Notes: generated by a model from the letters alone, not told the origin. Counted from the stretch's first letter, positions 40,780 to 50,635 are shown. The stretch: 64,000 bases of DNA from Croceibacterium salegens (GCF_009827435.1 NZ_WTYM01000036.1:124001-188000); one strand, 5' to 3'. Numbers and translations are program-made.

Positions 40780-40797
<18 letters not shown>

Positions 40798-41547
40798 TCT
40801 TCGCCCGCTGAGCGTGAGGATTTCGAAGTCCTCGACCACCCGCCCGTTGGGACCGGCATTGGCGAGAAAGGCTTCACGGGCGCGCTCCAGCCCCGCCTTG
40901 GTGAGCGGAGGCGCAAAGGAGGCGAGGACCGAGCCAAGGCCCTGGTCGCGCAGGTCCGAGATGAGCCGGTCGAGCGAGGCGTAGCTGGCGCGCAGGGTGC
41001 GGCTATCGACCACCGGGTCGCTCCACCCGGCGCGCTGGAGAAGCTGGGCGGCAGCGCGGACATCAACCATCGGGTGCATCCGCGCCGCCGGCCGCTCGCC
41101 ATCCGCCGCCAGCATGGCGGTCCGCAAGTTGGGTAGCGAGCCAGCCCCCAGGAACTGGACTATCACACGCCCACCCGTCGCAAGCGCGTTGCGCATGTGG
41201 ATCAGCGCGCCCGGCAGGTCGTTGACCGTATCGAGCGTGCCGAGGCCCGCAATGAGGTCGAACCCGCCGCTGGGATAGGGCAGTTCCTCATCGATCTCGT
41301 CGATCCCGCGCCACATCACCTCGTGGCCCTGCGCCACCAGTTCGGGCGTGAGCGCACCGGTCCAGTCGCCGATCACCAGCGCCTCGCCCGGTTGCTGCCG
41401 GACGAAGGCGATGCGCTCGATCAGGTCGACGATCATGTCGTCGATGACAAATCGCGCCGCGCCTTCGGTTCGTTGCCGCGACTCGAGCCTGCGCTGCACG
41501 GCGAGGCGGCGCTTGCGGTCGAAGATACGCGGCGGGGTGGAGGACAT
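40780..41547 (-). CDS. SAM-dependent methyltransferase (BioC/NDUFAF5-like)
   Basis: 255 residues. N-terminus PPRIFDRKRRLAVQRRLESR is characteristic of the BioC-like/NDUFAF5 subgroup. The SAM-binding region is EALVIGDWTGALTPELVAQG (a modified GxGxG motif), then YPSGGFDLIAGLGTLDTVND and ALATGGRVIVQFLG. Members act on malonyl-ACP or on arginine hydroxylation in respiratory assembly; which applies here is not clear. It is divergent from comF, a conserved neighbour pair in sphingomonads. Confidence 0.85.
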
Positions 41548-41615
41548 GGCGCGGCCCTGCCGCGTGTGAGGCGCCGGCGCAAGCCTGCTTGCCGTGCGCC
41601 CGCTTAAAGGGCAGC

Positions 41616-42365
41616 ATGGTCAGTATGTTACGTGAGGCTCTCCGCCCGGTCGTCGACCTCGTCTACCCACCGCGCTGCCCGCTGTGCGGTGCCGGACTGG
41701 CGGCGCAGGACGGGCTATGCGCCTATTGCTGGGCCGAACTGGCGATCCCCGGCGAGCCGAGCTGTGCAAAATACCAGCGACCGTTCGGCGACGGGGTGCC
41801 TGTCGGTGCGATATGCCTGCCGTGCCTCGGCGACCCGCCGAAGCACGACGGGATCGCTGCGGGGACGCTCTACAACGAGGCTTCGCGCAAGCTGGTGCTG
41901 GCCTTCAAGCACGGCCGCCGCATTGCACTCGCCAGGCTGCTTGCCGGGTTGATGGCGGCGCGCCTGCCTCCGATTGAGGGCCAATGGATGGTGGTGCCGG
42001 TGTCGCTCCATCGCTGGCGGCTATGGCGGCGAGGGTTCAACTAATCGTCGCTGCTCGCCAGCGAGCTGTCGAAGCGAACCGGTGCGACGCTGGTGGTCGA
42101 TGGCCTCGTTCGCCGCAAGCCGACTCCGACGCTTGGCGGACTCGGCCGCAGGGCACGGGCGAGGGCGCTATCGGGCGCGATCGGCATCGATCCCAAGCAT
42201 GCGACCGCTCTGAAGGGCGCGCAGGTCCTGCTGGTCTACGATGTCATGACCAGCGGCGCGACCAGCACGGCTTGTGTCACGGCGCTCAAGCGCGCCGGGG
42301 CAGAGAAGGTCGTCATCGCCTGCTTTGCACGAGTGCTCGACGAGGCGCTCGATCATACCGGATAG
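41616..42365 (+). pseudogene. comF: ComF-family phosphoribosyltransferase gene with nonsense mutation
   Basis: From ATG 41616 the frame gives a ComF N-terminus with zinc-type cysteines (CPLCG, CAYCW, CLPCLGDPP) and the conserved LVLAFKHGRRIALARLLAG and WRRGFN. At codon 143 a TAA (42042-42044) stands where family members have RRGFNQ, consistent with CAA to TAA. The same frame then continues SSLLASELSKRTGATLVVDG to TGA at 42365. The PRPP-loop also departs from consensus: VYDVMTSGAT instead of VDDVMTSGAT (Asp to Tyr at codon 208). Two lesions argue for real decay over a sequencing slip. Intact ComF is involved in DNA uptake/recombination. Confidence 0.88.
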
Positions 42366-42394
42366 CAAAACGCCCGGGGGGTTACCCCGGGCGT
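42366..42394 (-). terminator. Strong hairpin with minus-strand T-run, downstream of comF
   Basis: A perfect 10-bp stem ACGCCCGGGG / CCCCGGGCGT with a 5-base loop. On the minus strand it is followed by TTTTGC, so it would terminate minus-strand transcription; on the plus strand, after comF, no T-run follows. No established minus-strand gene lies immediately upstream (42395-42720), which leaves its user unclear. Confidence 0.6.
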
Positions 42395-42720
42395 TCGCGT
42401 GACGAAAATCGCTGGACTGTCGGCATCGCCCCCATTTTGGATGCCTAGGTCCAAACCCTCATAAAACCGGTCCGATTGCGGTACCGGTCCCTCCCATACC
42501 TTGGCGCGTTTCCGGCGCGGCCGGTGTGGTTTGCGGCTCGTCCGAACCGCTGTCTCATTCATTCCACCGAAAGGTTCGTAACGAAAGCGGCTAGCTTTCT
42601 GGGCGTGGATTTTGCCCGTTATCTGTGGTTATCGTGCAACAAGCCGACACCTCCGTCGGCGCAACGCGCAACCTTGTGAAAGGATAGCTCATTTCGGAGC
42701 GAGAGACCGGTACGGCATTC
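42395..42720. other. Spacer without a confident gene
   Basis: 326 bp between the comF remnant and hisI. A minus-strand open frame starting at ATG 42562 (69 codons, Arg/Lys-rich start RTSRKPHRPRRKRAK) runs through the hairpin to 42353. It lacks a clear ribosome site, its codon use is unremarkable, and its last ~15 codons are the terminator-like hairpin, so it is not called as a gene. hisI expression signals must lie here, but no -35/-10 pair was convincing. Confidence 0.5.
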
Positions 42721-43056
42721 ATGCCGAAATACGATGCTGCGGGGCTCGTGTCCGCGGTGGTGCAGCATGCCGAGTCGGGCGAAGTGCTGATGGTTGCCTT
42801 CATGGATGCCGAGGCGCTTGTCGCGACCCGCAAGACGGGACTCGCGCACTTCCATTCGCGCAGTCGCGGCAGGCTGTGGATGAAGGGCGAGAGTTCGGGT
42901 CATGTGTTGCGCGTGCAGCAGGTCCTCGTCGACTGCGACCAGGACGCGCTGGTGCTGAAAGCCTTGCCCGAGGGACCGACTTGCCACACTGGCGCCCGGA
43001 GCTGCTTCTATCGAGCGCTCGATGGAGACGGACTGGCCCCGCTTGGAGACGATTGA
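42721..43056 (+). CDS. hisI: Phosphoribosyl-AMP cyclohydrolase
   Basis: 111 residues. Diagnostic motifs: LMVAFMDAEAL, HFHSRSRGRLWMKGESSGH, and the metal-binding segments VDCDQDALVLK and GPTCHTGARSCF with the zinc cysteines. Catalyses the third step of histidine synthesis (ring opening of phosphoribosyl-AMP). It stands alone as HisI, without the HisE pyrophosphohydrolase fusion. Its stop is directly followed by the acyl-CoA dehydrogenase ATG, an unusual functional pairing. Confidence 0.96.
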   Translation: MPKYDAAGLVSAVVQHAESGEVLMVAFMDAEALVATRKTGLAHFHSRSRGRLWMKGESSGHVLRVQQVLVDCDQDALVLKALPEGPTCHTGARSCFYRALDGDGLAPLGDD

Positions 43057-44823
43057 ATGACCCTGTGGATGCCGCCGGTGCGCGACACGATGTTCGTGCT
43101 CGACGACCTGCTCGACTTGCCCGGCAACGAGCAATTGCCGCAGCTCGCCGCGCTCGACCGCGAGACCATCGAGGCCATCGTCACCGAGGCGGGCAAATTC
43201 TGCGCCGATGTCGTCGCCCCGCTGAACCCGGTCGCCGACCGCGAGGGCTGCACGCGGCACGATGACGGAACCGTCACCACGCCGAGCGGCTTTCGCGCCG
43301 CCTATGACCAGCTTGTCGCTGCCGGTTGGGTCACGCTAGCCCAGCCCGAGGAGTACGGCGGGCAGGGCATGCCGCACGTTCTGCTGGCGGTGATCGAGGA
43401 GTACCTCAACTCGGCCTGCGCGGGGTTCATGATGTACCCCGGTATCCTGCCCGGCGCGGTCAGCACGGTGCAGTCGACGGCGACCGACCACCTCAAGGAT
43501 GTCTACCTGCCGAAGATGGTCAGCGGCGAATGGCTGGCGACGATGGCTTTGACCGAGGCGCATGCAGGTACCGACCTCGGCCTGATGCGGACCAAGGCCG
43601 TGCCGCGCGGTAATGGCACTTATGCGATCAGCGGCCAGAAGATTTTCATCTCGGGCGGCGAGCACGACCTGACCGAGAACATCGTCCACCTCGTGCTCGC
43701 GCGTGTGCCGGATGCGCCCGAGGGCTCACGCGGCATTTCGCTGTTCCTCGTGCCGAAGATTCTGCCGGACGGAGAGCGCAATACGCTCTCGTGCGGTTCG
43801 ATCGAGCACAAGATGGGGCTCAACGGCAGCGCCACCTGCGTGATGAACTTCGACGAAGCGACCGGGTGGTTGCTCGGCGAAGAGAACCTCGGGCTCGCCG
43901 GCATGTTCATCATGATGAACGCCGCGCGGCTCGGGGTCGGCATCCAAGGCCTGGCCCACGCCGAGAACGCCTACCAGAAGGCCGCAGCCTATGCGCTCGA
44001 TCGCAAGCAGGGACGGGCAATGGGCGAGCGGCCCGATCCGGCGGCTGCCGCCGATCCGCTGATCGTCCATCCCGACGTGCGGCGAATGCTGATGGATGCG
44101 CGCGCCTTCACCGAAGGGTTCCGCGCCCTTGCCGCCTTCACCGCGCTGCAGATCGACCTGTCGCACGGGCTGGAGGATAAGGCGGCGCGCCAGCAGGCCG
44201 ATGCGCTCGCCTCGTTCCTGACCCCGGTGATCAAGGCGTTCGGCAGCGATTGCGGGTTCGAAACCGCGGTTGCCATGCAGCAGGTCTTCGGCGGGCACGG
44301 CTACGTCAAGGAGTGGGGCATGGAGCAGATCGTGCGCGATGCTCGCATCTGCATGATCTATGAGGGCGCGAACGGCGTGCAGGCGCTCGACCTCGCGGGG
44401 CGCAAGCTGGCCCGCGACGGCGGGCTTGTCTGCGAGGCATTTCTGGGCCTGGTCGAAGGCGCCTGCGCGGGGGCAAGCGAGGACCTGCGGTGGCTTTCGG
44501 GACCGCTGCGCGAAGGCGTCCATGAAGCGCGCGATGCTGCACGCTTCCTTCTGCACAAGGTGAAGGAAGATCCGGACGTGCTGGGCGCCGGTTCCTATCC
44601 GTTCCTGCAGATCATCGGGACTATCGCAGTAGGGTGGATGTGGCTGCGGATGGCAGCGGTTGCCGCGAAATCGTCGGACGATCCGTTTATGGCCGCGAAA
44701 TTGGTGACCGCGTGGCACTACGCCGGTCACGCTCTGCCCAATTGCGGGGCATTGCGGCGCAAGGTCGAAGCCGGGTCGGAATCGCTGATGGCCCTTGCAC
44801 CCGAGCAGTTCGTGCGCGCCTAG
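43057..44823 (+). CDS. Acyl-CoA dehydrogenase (long, FadE/DmdC-like)
   Basis: 588 residues, the long two-part type with a C-terminal helical extension. Motifs: PEEYGGQGMPHVLLAVIEEY, MALTEAHAGTDLGLMRTKA (FAD/substrate loop), GQKIFISGGEHDLTENI, MGLNGSATCVMNFDEATGWL, QVFGGHGYVKEWGMEQIVRD and RICMIYEGANGVQALDLAGR. It oxidises acyl-CoA to enoyl-CoA with FAD, passing electrons to ETF. The ATG abuts the hisI stop. Ends convergently with the dienelactone hydrolase gene, their stop codons overlapping. Confidence 0.94.
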   Translation: MTLWMPPVRDTMFVLDDLLDLPGNEQLPQLAALDRETIEAIVTEAGKFCADVVAPLNPVADREGCTRHDDGTVTTPSGFRAAYDQLVAAGWVTLAQPEEYGGQGMPHVLLAVIEEYLNSACAGFMMYPGILPGAVSTVQSTATDHLKDVYLPKMVSGEWLATMALTEAHAGTDLGLMRTKAVPRGNGTYAISGQKIFISGGEHDLTENIVHLVLARVPDAPEGSRGISLFLVPKILPDGERNTLSCGSIEHKMGLNGSATCVMNFDEATGWLLGEENLGLAGMFIMMNAARLGVGIQGLAHAENAYQKAAAYALDRKQGRAMGERPDPAAAADPLIVHPDVRRMLMDARAFTEGFRALAAFTALQIDLSHGLEDKAARQQADALASFLTPVIKAFGSDCGFETAVAMQQVFGGHGYVKEWGMEQIVRDARICMIYEGANGVQALDLAGRKLARDGGLVCEAFLGLVEGACAGASEDLRWLSGPLREGVHEARDAARFLLHKVKEDPDVLGAGSYPFLQIIGTIAVGWMWLRMAAVAAKSSDDPFMAAKLVTAWHYAGHALPNCGALRRKVEAGSESLMALAPEQFVRA

Positions 44824-45518
44824 CCTAGTACCTCTTCGAACAGTTCGTGCATGGCTGCCCAGCTCTGCCGGTCGGCGCTGGCGTCGTAGTCGACTGCCGG
44901 GTTCCCCGCGGGCGAGTTCGGGTTGGTGAAGCCGTGCTTGACCCCGCTGTACGAATGGAAGTGCCAGTTGGCTCCGGCGGCATCCATTTCCTCCCAGAAC
45001 GCCACGACCAGGCTGCGCGGCACCATCGGGTCGGCATCGCCGTGGCACACGAGGATCCGCGCGGCGACCTTGCCCGGCTCGGCCGGGAGTTCGGTGTCGA
45101 GCAGCCCGTGAAAGCTCACCACTGCTTCGAGCGGCGCGCCCTCGCGCGCAAGTTCGAGGACCGCGCGCCCGCCGAGGCAGAATCCGATTGCCAGCAGCGG
45201 TAAGCCTTCGGAACCGGGCACTTCGACCAGAGCCTTGAGGCCCATGCGGATGCGGCGCCGCAGGTCTTCGGGGGTTGCGCGTATCTCGCCGACGAACTCG
45301 CGCGATTGGTCGAAGTTCTCAGGCTGCTTGCCGTAGAAGTCGGCGACCATCGCAAGGTAACCCGCGTCGGCCAACGCCTGCGCCTTGTCGAGAACGACGC
45401 CGACCTGGTTCATGATTGTCGGATAGACGGCGACTGCCGCGCGCGGCGTTCCCGACGGGCGGTAAACGATGCCGTTGAGAGCGGTCTCGCCGTCGGAATA
45501 GGCGATCGTTTCACTCAC
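44820..45518 (-). CDS. Dienelactone hydrolase family protein
   Basis: 232 residues, alpha/beta-hydrolase fold. Catalytic triad candidates: Cys in the nucleophile elbow GFCLGGRAV, Asp in HGDADPMVP and His in GVKHGFTNP. Family members hydrolyse dienelactones in aromatic degradation, but many have other ester substrates. GTG start overlaps the stop of the upstream secreted-protein gene (GTGA), so it belongs to that three-gene run. Confidence 0.9.
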   Translation of the reverse strand: MSETIAYSDGETALNGIVYRPSGTPRAAVAVYPTIMNQVGVVLDKAQALADAGYLAMVADFYGKQPENFDQSREFVGEIRATPEDLRRRIRMGLKALVEVPGSEGLPLLAIGFCLGGRAVLELAREGAPLEAVVSFHGLLDTELPAEPGKVAARILVCHGDADPMVPRSLVVAFWEEMDAAGANWHFHSYSGVKHGFTNPNSPAGNPAVDYDASADRQSWAAMHELFEEVLG

Positions 45519-46243
45519 TCCGACTTACCCTTGGGTACGAACACCTGCACACCGTCTTCGCCGATGATCTCGCGGTTATCCTCGCAGACATATTCCTGCA
45601 TCTTGTAGTCGGACATCCGCTTGTAGACCCATGACCATTTCCACGGCCTGGTGAAATGCTCGTCCTCCACGGTGACCTCGTCGGTCAGGTAGTCCGGCGC
45701 CAGCAGGCGAATGCGCTCGGTGATCTTCATCGATTCCGAATGCGGGGCCCAGCGAAAGGTCACGTAGTCCTTCACCCCAGTGGTCTCGACGACCAGTGTA
45801 TCGCCCTCCCAATGCCCCACCGACGCGCCGTAGAACGTGGGGTTCACTTCGTCCCACTTGGGCAGTTCCTCGTTCATGTAGATGCGGCGAATCTGCGTGA
45901 AGGCTTCCTGCAGGATGGTGATCTTCTCGGGCCGCTGCATGATCTCCATCGGGAACATGCCCATCATCATCGCCGGCATTCCGTCGGGGATGCAGTGCAC
46001 GTAATTGTCGCCCGCTGGCTGACCCTCTTCCTGGCGTTGCGCGAGGATCTTCTGCTTCTCCAGCCAGTCCGGCATATATTCCGGTTTCAGCGGCGGATCG
46101 GGGATTGGCGTGGGGGCGTAGCGCGGATCGATTTCATCCCCTTGGTAGGTGGGATAACGCTCCCACTCGCCGGAGAAGTCCGGGTGATCGGCGGCGGAGG
46201 CGGCGACCGAGGTCGCGGCCAGGAGCAAGGCAAGCGCGCGCAT
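45515..46243 (-). CDS. Secreted protein of unknown function
   Basis: 242 residues. Signal peptide (about 1-18, LALLLAATSVAASA), then FSGEWERYPTYQG, a Met-rich stretch GMPAMMMGMFPMEIMQRPEK, and a repeated pattern FYGASVGHWEGDTLVVETTG found in a widespread but uncharacterised exported family of proteobacteria. Several Trp and His suggest ligand binding. Two bases separate it from the DUF6152-like gene upstream, so they are co-expressed. Confidence 0.8.
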   Translation of the reverse strand: MRALALLLAATSVAASAADHPDFSGEWERYPTYQGDEIDPRYAPTPIPDPPLKPEYMPDWLEKQKILAQRQEEGQPAGDNYVHCIPDGMPAMMMGMFPMEIMQRPEKITILQEAFTQIRRIYMNEELPKWDEVNPTFYGASVGHWEGDTLVVETTGVKDYVTFRWAPHSESMKITERIRLLAPDYLTDEVTVEDEHFTRPWKWSWVYKRMSDYKMQEYVCEDNREIIGEDGVQVFVPKGKSE

Positions 46244-46245
46244 GC

Positions 46246-46647
46246 TCAATCCGAGGTCCGTGCGTAACGGCTGGCGTTGGGTACGCCGGGCAGCATGTGC
46301 TTTCCGCTCGGCAGGATGACCTCGAGCACAAGTCCGCCCGGCGAACCGTTGCGCAGCGGCGAGACGTAGACCGTCACCACGTCGCCCGTCTTGATCGTGC
46401 GAGCGTTCCAGCCGCCGCGGCTCATCATGTTCGGGCTGGTCATCTCCAGCGTGTAGTGCTTGGTCCCGCCGCCCGGCTGGTCGGCCTCGACCTCGAGGAA
46501 GGCGTGCGGATTGGTCCACTGGAACTTGGTCACCGACCCGTGCAACGTGATCGAGCGGGTGTTGTCGAACATCGCGAACGAGTGATGCGCGGCGAGCGGC
46601 GCCAGTGGCAGGGCCGCGGCAGCAGCCCACGGCAGAATTCTACGCAT
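46246..46647 (-). CDS. DUF6152-like exported protein
   Basis: 133 residues. Signal peptide (about 1-20, ILPWAAAAALPLAPLAA) followed immediately by HHSFAMFDNTRSITLHGSVT and FQWTNPHAFLEVEAD, the hallmark of the DUF6152 family of small periplasmic beta-barrel proteins. GGGAGAGG precedes ATG 46647. Typically found beside a larger exported protein like the one downstream; the biochemical role is unknown. Confidence 0.85.
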   Translation of the reverse strand: MRRILPWAAAAALPLAPLAAHHSFAMFDNTRSITLHGSVTKFQWTNPHAFLEVEADQPGGGTKHYTLEMTSPNMMSRGGWNARTIKTGDVVTVYVSPLRNGSPGGLVLEVILPSGKHMLPGVPNASRYARTSD

Positions 46648-46718
46648 TACCTCTCCCCTTTTGTCTTTGGCAAAAGGTACCACTCCGCCTGACGCGCGCA
46701 AGCGGAGATCGTGGAGTC

Positions 46719-47639
46719 TTACTCGACCGGAAGGAAGTCCGGGACCGAAAGGTAGCGTTCGCCGGTGTCGTAATTGAATCCGAGCACGCGGGTGCCCGCC
46801 GGAAGGTCGGCGAGCTTCTGCTTGATCGCCGCGAGCGTTGCACCGCTCGAAATCCCGACCAGCAGGCCTTCCTCACGGGCGCAGCGGCGGGCCATTTCCT
46901 TGGCGTCCTCCGGATCGACCTGGATCGCCCCGTCGATGGCGCGGGTGTGGAGGTTTTCCGGGATGAAGCCGGCGCCGATGCCCTGGATCGGGTGCGGGCC
47001 GGGCTGGCCGCCTGAAATGACCGGCGAAAGCGTCGGTTCGACCGCGTAGGCCTTGAGCCCGGGCCACGACTGCTTGAGCGTTTCGGCGCAGCCGGTCAGG
47101 TGGCCGCCGGTACCGACGCCGGTGATCAGCACCGCGGGCGGCGCGTCGGCGAAGTCGTTGAGGATCTCCTGCGCGGTCGTGCGGGCGTGGATAGCGATGT
47201 TGGCCGGGTTTTCGAACTGCTGCGGCATCCAGGAATTGGGCGTCGAGGCAATGAGTTCGGCCGCGCGTTCGAGCGCGCCCTTCATGCCCTTTTCCTTCGG
47301 CGTCAGGTCGAAGCTGGCGCCATAGGCAAGCATCAACCGGCGGCGTTCGATGCTCATCGATTCCGGCATGACGAGGATGAGCTTGTAGCCCTTGACCGCG
47401 GCGACCATGGCGAGGCCGATGCCGGTGTTTCCGCTGGTCGGCTCGATGATCGTCCCGCCCTGCTTGAGGCTACCGTCGGCTTCTGCCGCCTCGACCATGG
47501 CAAGGCCGATGCGGTCCTTGATCGATCCGCCGGGGTTGGCCCGCTCGCTCTTCACCCAGACCTCGTGGTCGGGGAACAGCCGCGCGAGGCGGATGTGCGG
47601 GGTGTTGCCGATGGTGGCGAGAACGTTGTCGGCCTTCAT
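46719..47639 (-). CDS. cysK: Cysteine synthase A (O-acetylserine sulfhydrylase)
   Basis: 306 residues of the PLP fold-type II family. The Schiff-base Lys lies in [14 protein letters not shown]; substrate loop [16 protein letters not shown]-phosphate loop [12 protein letters not shown]-terminal [11 protein letters not shown] with the Ser contacting the PLP ring. It makes cysteine from O-acetylserine and sulfide. ATG overlaps the stop of the MFS gene (ATGA), so the transporter and CysK are co-expressed, which may link the transporter to cysteine or sulfur metabolite export. Confidence 0.95.
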   Translation of the reverse strand: MKADNVLATIGNTPHIRLARLFPDHEVWVKSERANPGGSIKDRIGLAMVEAAEADGSLKQGGTIIEPTSGNTGIGLAMVAAVKGYKLILVMPESMSIERRRLMLAYGASFDLTPKEKGMKGALERAAELIASTPNSWMPQQFENPANIAIHARTTAQEILNDFADAPPAVLITGVGTGGHLTGCAETLKQSWPGLKAYAVEPTLSPVISGGQPGPHPIQGIGAGFIPENLHTRAIDGAIQVDPEDAKEMARRCAREEGLLVGISSGATLAAIKQKLADLPAGTRVLGFNYDTGERYLSVPDFLPVE

Positions 47640-48916
47640 GTCGTGCTCTCCCTGTGCGGAGTTTCCTCGTCGTACTTAGCAGCAAAAGTGCGCGCGTGGC
47701 GAAGTTCCGGGAATATCCAGGCCCACGCCGCGGTGATGACTATCGCGCCTATCCCGCCGAACATTACCGCACCGACAGTACCAAGCAACGCGGCAGCGAT
47801 GCCCGACTGCAATTCTCCCAGCTCGTTGGAGGCGGAAATGGCCAGGCCCGATATCGACGAGACCCGGCCGCGCATGGTGTCGGGGGTGTAGAGCTGGACC
47901 AGGCTGGAGCGAATGAAGACCGAGATCATGTCGGCCGATCCGAGCAGCGCCAGCAGCGCGAGCGAGAGGATGTAGTTGGTCGAAACGGCGAAGGCGCAGG
48001 TGATGGCCCCGAAGGCGGCGACCGCCCACAGCATCTTCACGCCCACATTGTGCTCGAGTGGCCGGAAGGAAAGGAACAGCGCCATGATCGCCGCGCCGAA
48101 GGCGACCGCTCCGCGCATCAGGCCGAGCCCATCTGCCCCGACCTGCAGGATGTCGCGGGCATAGACGGGCAACAATGCCGTGGCACCGGCGAGCAGGACA
48201 GCGAACAGGTCGAGCGTGATGCAGCCGACGAGGAAGCGCTCGTGCTTCACGAAGCGGAAGCCCTCGATCATTTGCTGCACCGGATGCAGCGGCGGCCCTT
48301 CGTGCTTGGCGCGGACAGGCCTCACGAGCGAAATCAGCAGGCCAGACGCGAGCAGCAACACAGCGCTGAGGAAGTGGGGCAGGGCCGGCATCTGCTCGAA
48401 AAGCAGACCGCCGACGAAGGGCCCGCTGACGGACCCGGCCTGCCAGGCGATCGAACCCATGGCGATGGCACGGGGGAGCAGCCTTGCCGGCACGATGTTC
48501 GGCGCGATGGCGCTCAGCGCCGGTCCGTTGAACACCCGTGCGCTGCCGTGCATCGCGGCGAGCGTGAACAGGACCGGCAGGTTGAGCGCGTCCTGCCAGG
48601 TCAGCACCGCCAGCGTGGTGGCGATCAGGCAGTCGGTCACATTGGCGGCCAGCACGACGCGACGGCGGTCGAAGCGGTCGGCAGCGATCCCGGCGAGCGG
48701 AGTCAGCAGCAGCAGCGGAACGAACTGCGCAAGACCGAGCAGACCGAGCTGGAAGGCGGCTTCGGGCCGCGCCATGCCGTAGTCGCTGCGCGCCACGTCG
48801 TAGACCTGGTAGCCGAGCAGCACGACCATCGAGATGGTGGCGAAGACGGCGAACAGCCGGGCCAGCCAATAGAGCCGGTAGTCGCCGATCTGGAGAGGTG
48901 ACGTTGGCTCGCTCAC
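47636..48916 (-). CDS. Major facilitator superfamily transporter (EntS-like exporter family)
   Basis: 426 residues from GTG 48916 (the frame is open from a TTG at 48952). About 12 membrane helices. The conserved loop between helices 2 and 3 is [16 protein letters not shown], and [32 protein letters not shown] resemble the MFS_3/EntS drug- and siderophore-exporter group. Substrate unknown. Coupled to cysK downstream. Confidence 0.88.
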   Translation of the reverse strand: MSEPTSPLQIGDYRLYWLARLFAVFATISMVVLLGYQVYDVARSDYGMARPEAAFQLGLLGLAQFVPLLLLTPLAGIAADRFDRRRVVLAANVTDCLIATTLAVLTWQDALNLPVLFTLAAMHGSARVFNGPALSAIAPNIVPARLLPRAIAMGSIAWQAGSVSGPFVGGLLFEQMPALPHFLSAVLLLASGLLISLVRPVRAKHEGPPLHPVQQMIEGFRFVKHERFLVGCITLDLFAVLLAGATALLPVYARDILQVGADGLGLMRGAVAFGAAIMALFLSFRPLEHNVGVKMLWAVAAFGAITCAFAVSTNYILSLALLALLGSADMISVFIRSSLVQLYTPDTMRGRVSSISGLAISASNELGELQSGIAAALLGTVGAVMFGGIGAIVITAAWAWIFPELRHARTFAAKYDEETPHRESTT

Positions 48917-48985
48917 GCACAGGCCAATGGCAGGCGCGGGGGCACCTGCCAAGCGGCTGAAACTATTCCAACGTGGAGTGGTGCT

Positions 48986-49321
48986 TTAGTTCCGGCGGCG
49001 CAGGCGCGGGTTCGGCTGCAGCGATTCGATCATCGCCACGAAATCGTCGAGCCGGATGATTCTCTCGAACTGGAAGCCGGCGCGGTCGTCGGACATCCAG
49101 ATGCAATAGGCCTCGATGCGGCCGATGTGCGGCAGGCGGATGATGACGCGGTCGCCGCGACCGAGATCGGGCGCCCCGTCGACCATGAAGCCATGGGCAG
49201 AAATGTTGCACACATGCAGCGGCAGGTCACCGCGGCTGCGGTGTTCGCCGATGACAGGGAAGTCGACCGGGTGCCGCGTAGCGCGACGCTGATCGGTAAC
49301 CGAAAGCTGTGCCCCGCTCAT
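48986..49321 (-). CDS. PilZ domain protein (c-di-GMP receptor)
   Basis: 111 residues, a single PilZ domain. Both ligand motifs are present: QRRATRHPVDF (RxxxR) and the NISAHGFMVDG strand ([D/N]xSxxG). It should bind cyclic di-GMP and pass the signal to a partner, often in motility or polysaccharide synthesis. It stands alone between the MFS gene and tyrS; no diguanylate cyclase is in the window. Confidence 0.92.
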   Translation of the reverse strand: MSGAQLSVTDQRRATRHPVDFPVIGEHRSRGDLPLHVCNISAHGFMVDGAPDLGRGDRVIIRLPHIGRIEAYCIWMSDDRAGFQFERIIRLDDFVAMIESLQPNPRLRRRN

Positions 49322-49402
49322 ACTGTCAGGACCCCTCCGTTCTGCTGCGTGGAAAGGTCCTTGTGGCAGTAAATGCTGGATAAACGGTAAAGGACCGGGC
49401 GG

Positions 49403-50635
49403 TCAGTTTCTGCGCAGAATCCCGTGGCGCTTCTTGCCCAGCGACAGTTTGCGCTCTTCTCCGGGGGCCAGTTCGATAAGAAAGCCGGGATCCTTGACCG
49501 GTTCGTCGTCGATGCGCACCGCGCCTTCGGCGATCTTGCGCTTGGCCTCGCCGCCCGAGGCGGTGAAGCCGATTTCCGTGCAGGCCGCACCCAGACGGAT
49601 ACCTTCCGCGGGAACTTCGAGGACCGGAAGGTCTTCACCCAGGCCGCCGCCGGCAAACGTTGCTGCGGCGGTGTCCTGGGCCGCATGTGCAGCGTCGGCG
49701 CCGCGGACCATCTTGGTGACTTCGTTAGCCAGCACGACCTTGGCGGCGTTGATCTCGCTACCTTCGAGCGCTTCGAGACGTGCTATTTCGTCGAGCGGCA
49801 CGTCGGTGAACAGGCGCAGGAAGCGGCCGACGTCGCGGTCGTCGGTGTTGCGCCAGTACTGCCAGAAATCGTAGCTCGGCAGCATGTCCTCGTTGAGCCA
49901 GACCGCGCCCAAGACCGACTTGCCCATCTTCTTGCCGTCGGCAGTGGTAACCAGCGGACCAGTCACACCGTACAGATCCGCTCCGTCGATGCGGCGACCG
50001 AGCTCGATGCCGTTGACGATGTTGCCCCACTGGTCGCTGCCGCCGAGCTGCAGCTTGCAACCGTAGTCGCGCGACAGCTTGAGGAAATCGTAGGCCTGCA
50101 GGATCATGTAGTTGAATTCGAGGAAGGTCAGCGGCTGTTCGCGATCAAGCCGGAGCTTGACCGAATCGAAGGTCAGCATCCGGTTGATGGTGAAGTGCTT
50201 GCCGACGTCGCGCAGCAATTCGATGTAACCGAGCTGGCTCAGCCAGTCGTCGTTGTTGATCAGCAGCGCGCCGGTTTCGCTATCGTCGAAGCGCAGGACC
50301 TTGCCGAAGCTGTCACGTATCGAGGCGATGTTGGAGCGAAGAACTTCGTCCGACAGCATCTTGCGCATGTCGTCCTTGCCCGAAGGGTCGCCTACCTTCA
50401 CCGTGCCGCCGCCCATGATGACGATCGGGCGGTGCCCGGCCTGCTGCACGCGCTTGAGCAGCATGATCGAGGCGAGGTTACCGATGTGCAGCGAAGACGC
50501 GGTAGGGTCGAAGCCCACATAGGCCGTCACGATCTCCTTGCCCGCGAGCGCGTCGAGCGCCACGGGGTCGGTCACCTGGTGAAGATGGCCCCGCTCTTCG
50601 AGCAGGCGCAGGAGGTCTGATTTGTACTGGCTCAT
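49403..50635 (-). CDS. tyrS: Tyrosyl-tRNA synthetase
   Basis: 410 residues. Class I signatures: SSLHIGNLASIMLLKRVQQA (HIGH motif), GGSDQWGNIVNGIELGRR and the KMSKS equivalent GKKMGKSVLGAVWL. The C-terminal S4 RNA-binding domain (GEAKRKIAEGAVRIDDEPV) binds tRNA. ATG at 50635. Confidence 0.97.
   Translation of the reverse strand: MSQYKSDLLRLLEERGHLHQVTDPVALDALAGKEIVTAYVGFDPTASSLHIGNLASIMLLKRVQQAGHRPIVIMGGGTVKVGDPSGKDDMRKMLSDEVLRSNIASIRDSFGKVLRFDDSETGALLINNDDWLSQLGYIELLRDVGKHFTINRMLTFDSVKLRLDREQPLTFLEFNYMILQAYDFLKLSRDYGCKLQLGGSDQWGNIVNGIELGRRIDGADLYGVTGPLVTTADGKKMGKSVLGAVWLNEDMLPSYDFWQYWRNTDDRDVGRFLRLFTDVPLDEIARLEALEGSEINAAKVVLANEVTKMVRGADAAHAAQDTAAATFAGGGLGEDLPVLEVPAEGIRLGAACTEIGFTASGGEAKRKIAEGAVRIDDEPVKDPGFLIELAPGEERKLSLGKKRHGILRRN

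Noticed and set aside
41984-42448. Apparent frameshifted continuation of comF in another frame
   Set aside because: The true continuation after TAA 42042 is in the same frame (SSLLASELSKRTGATL...), so the lesion is a nonsense change and not a frameshift.
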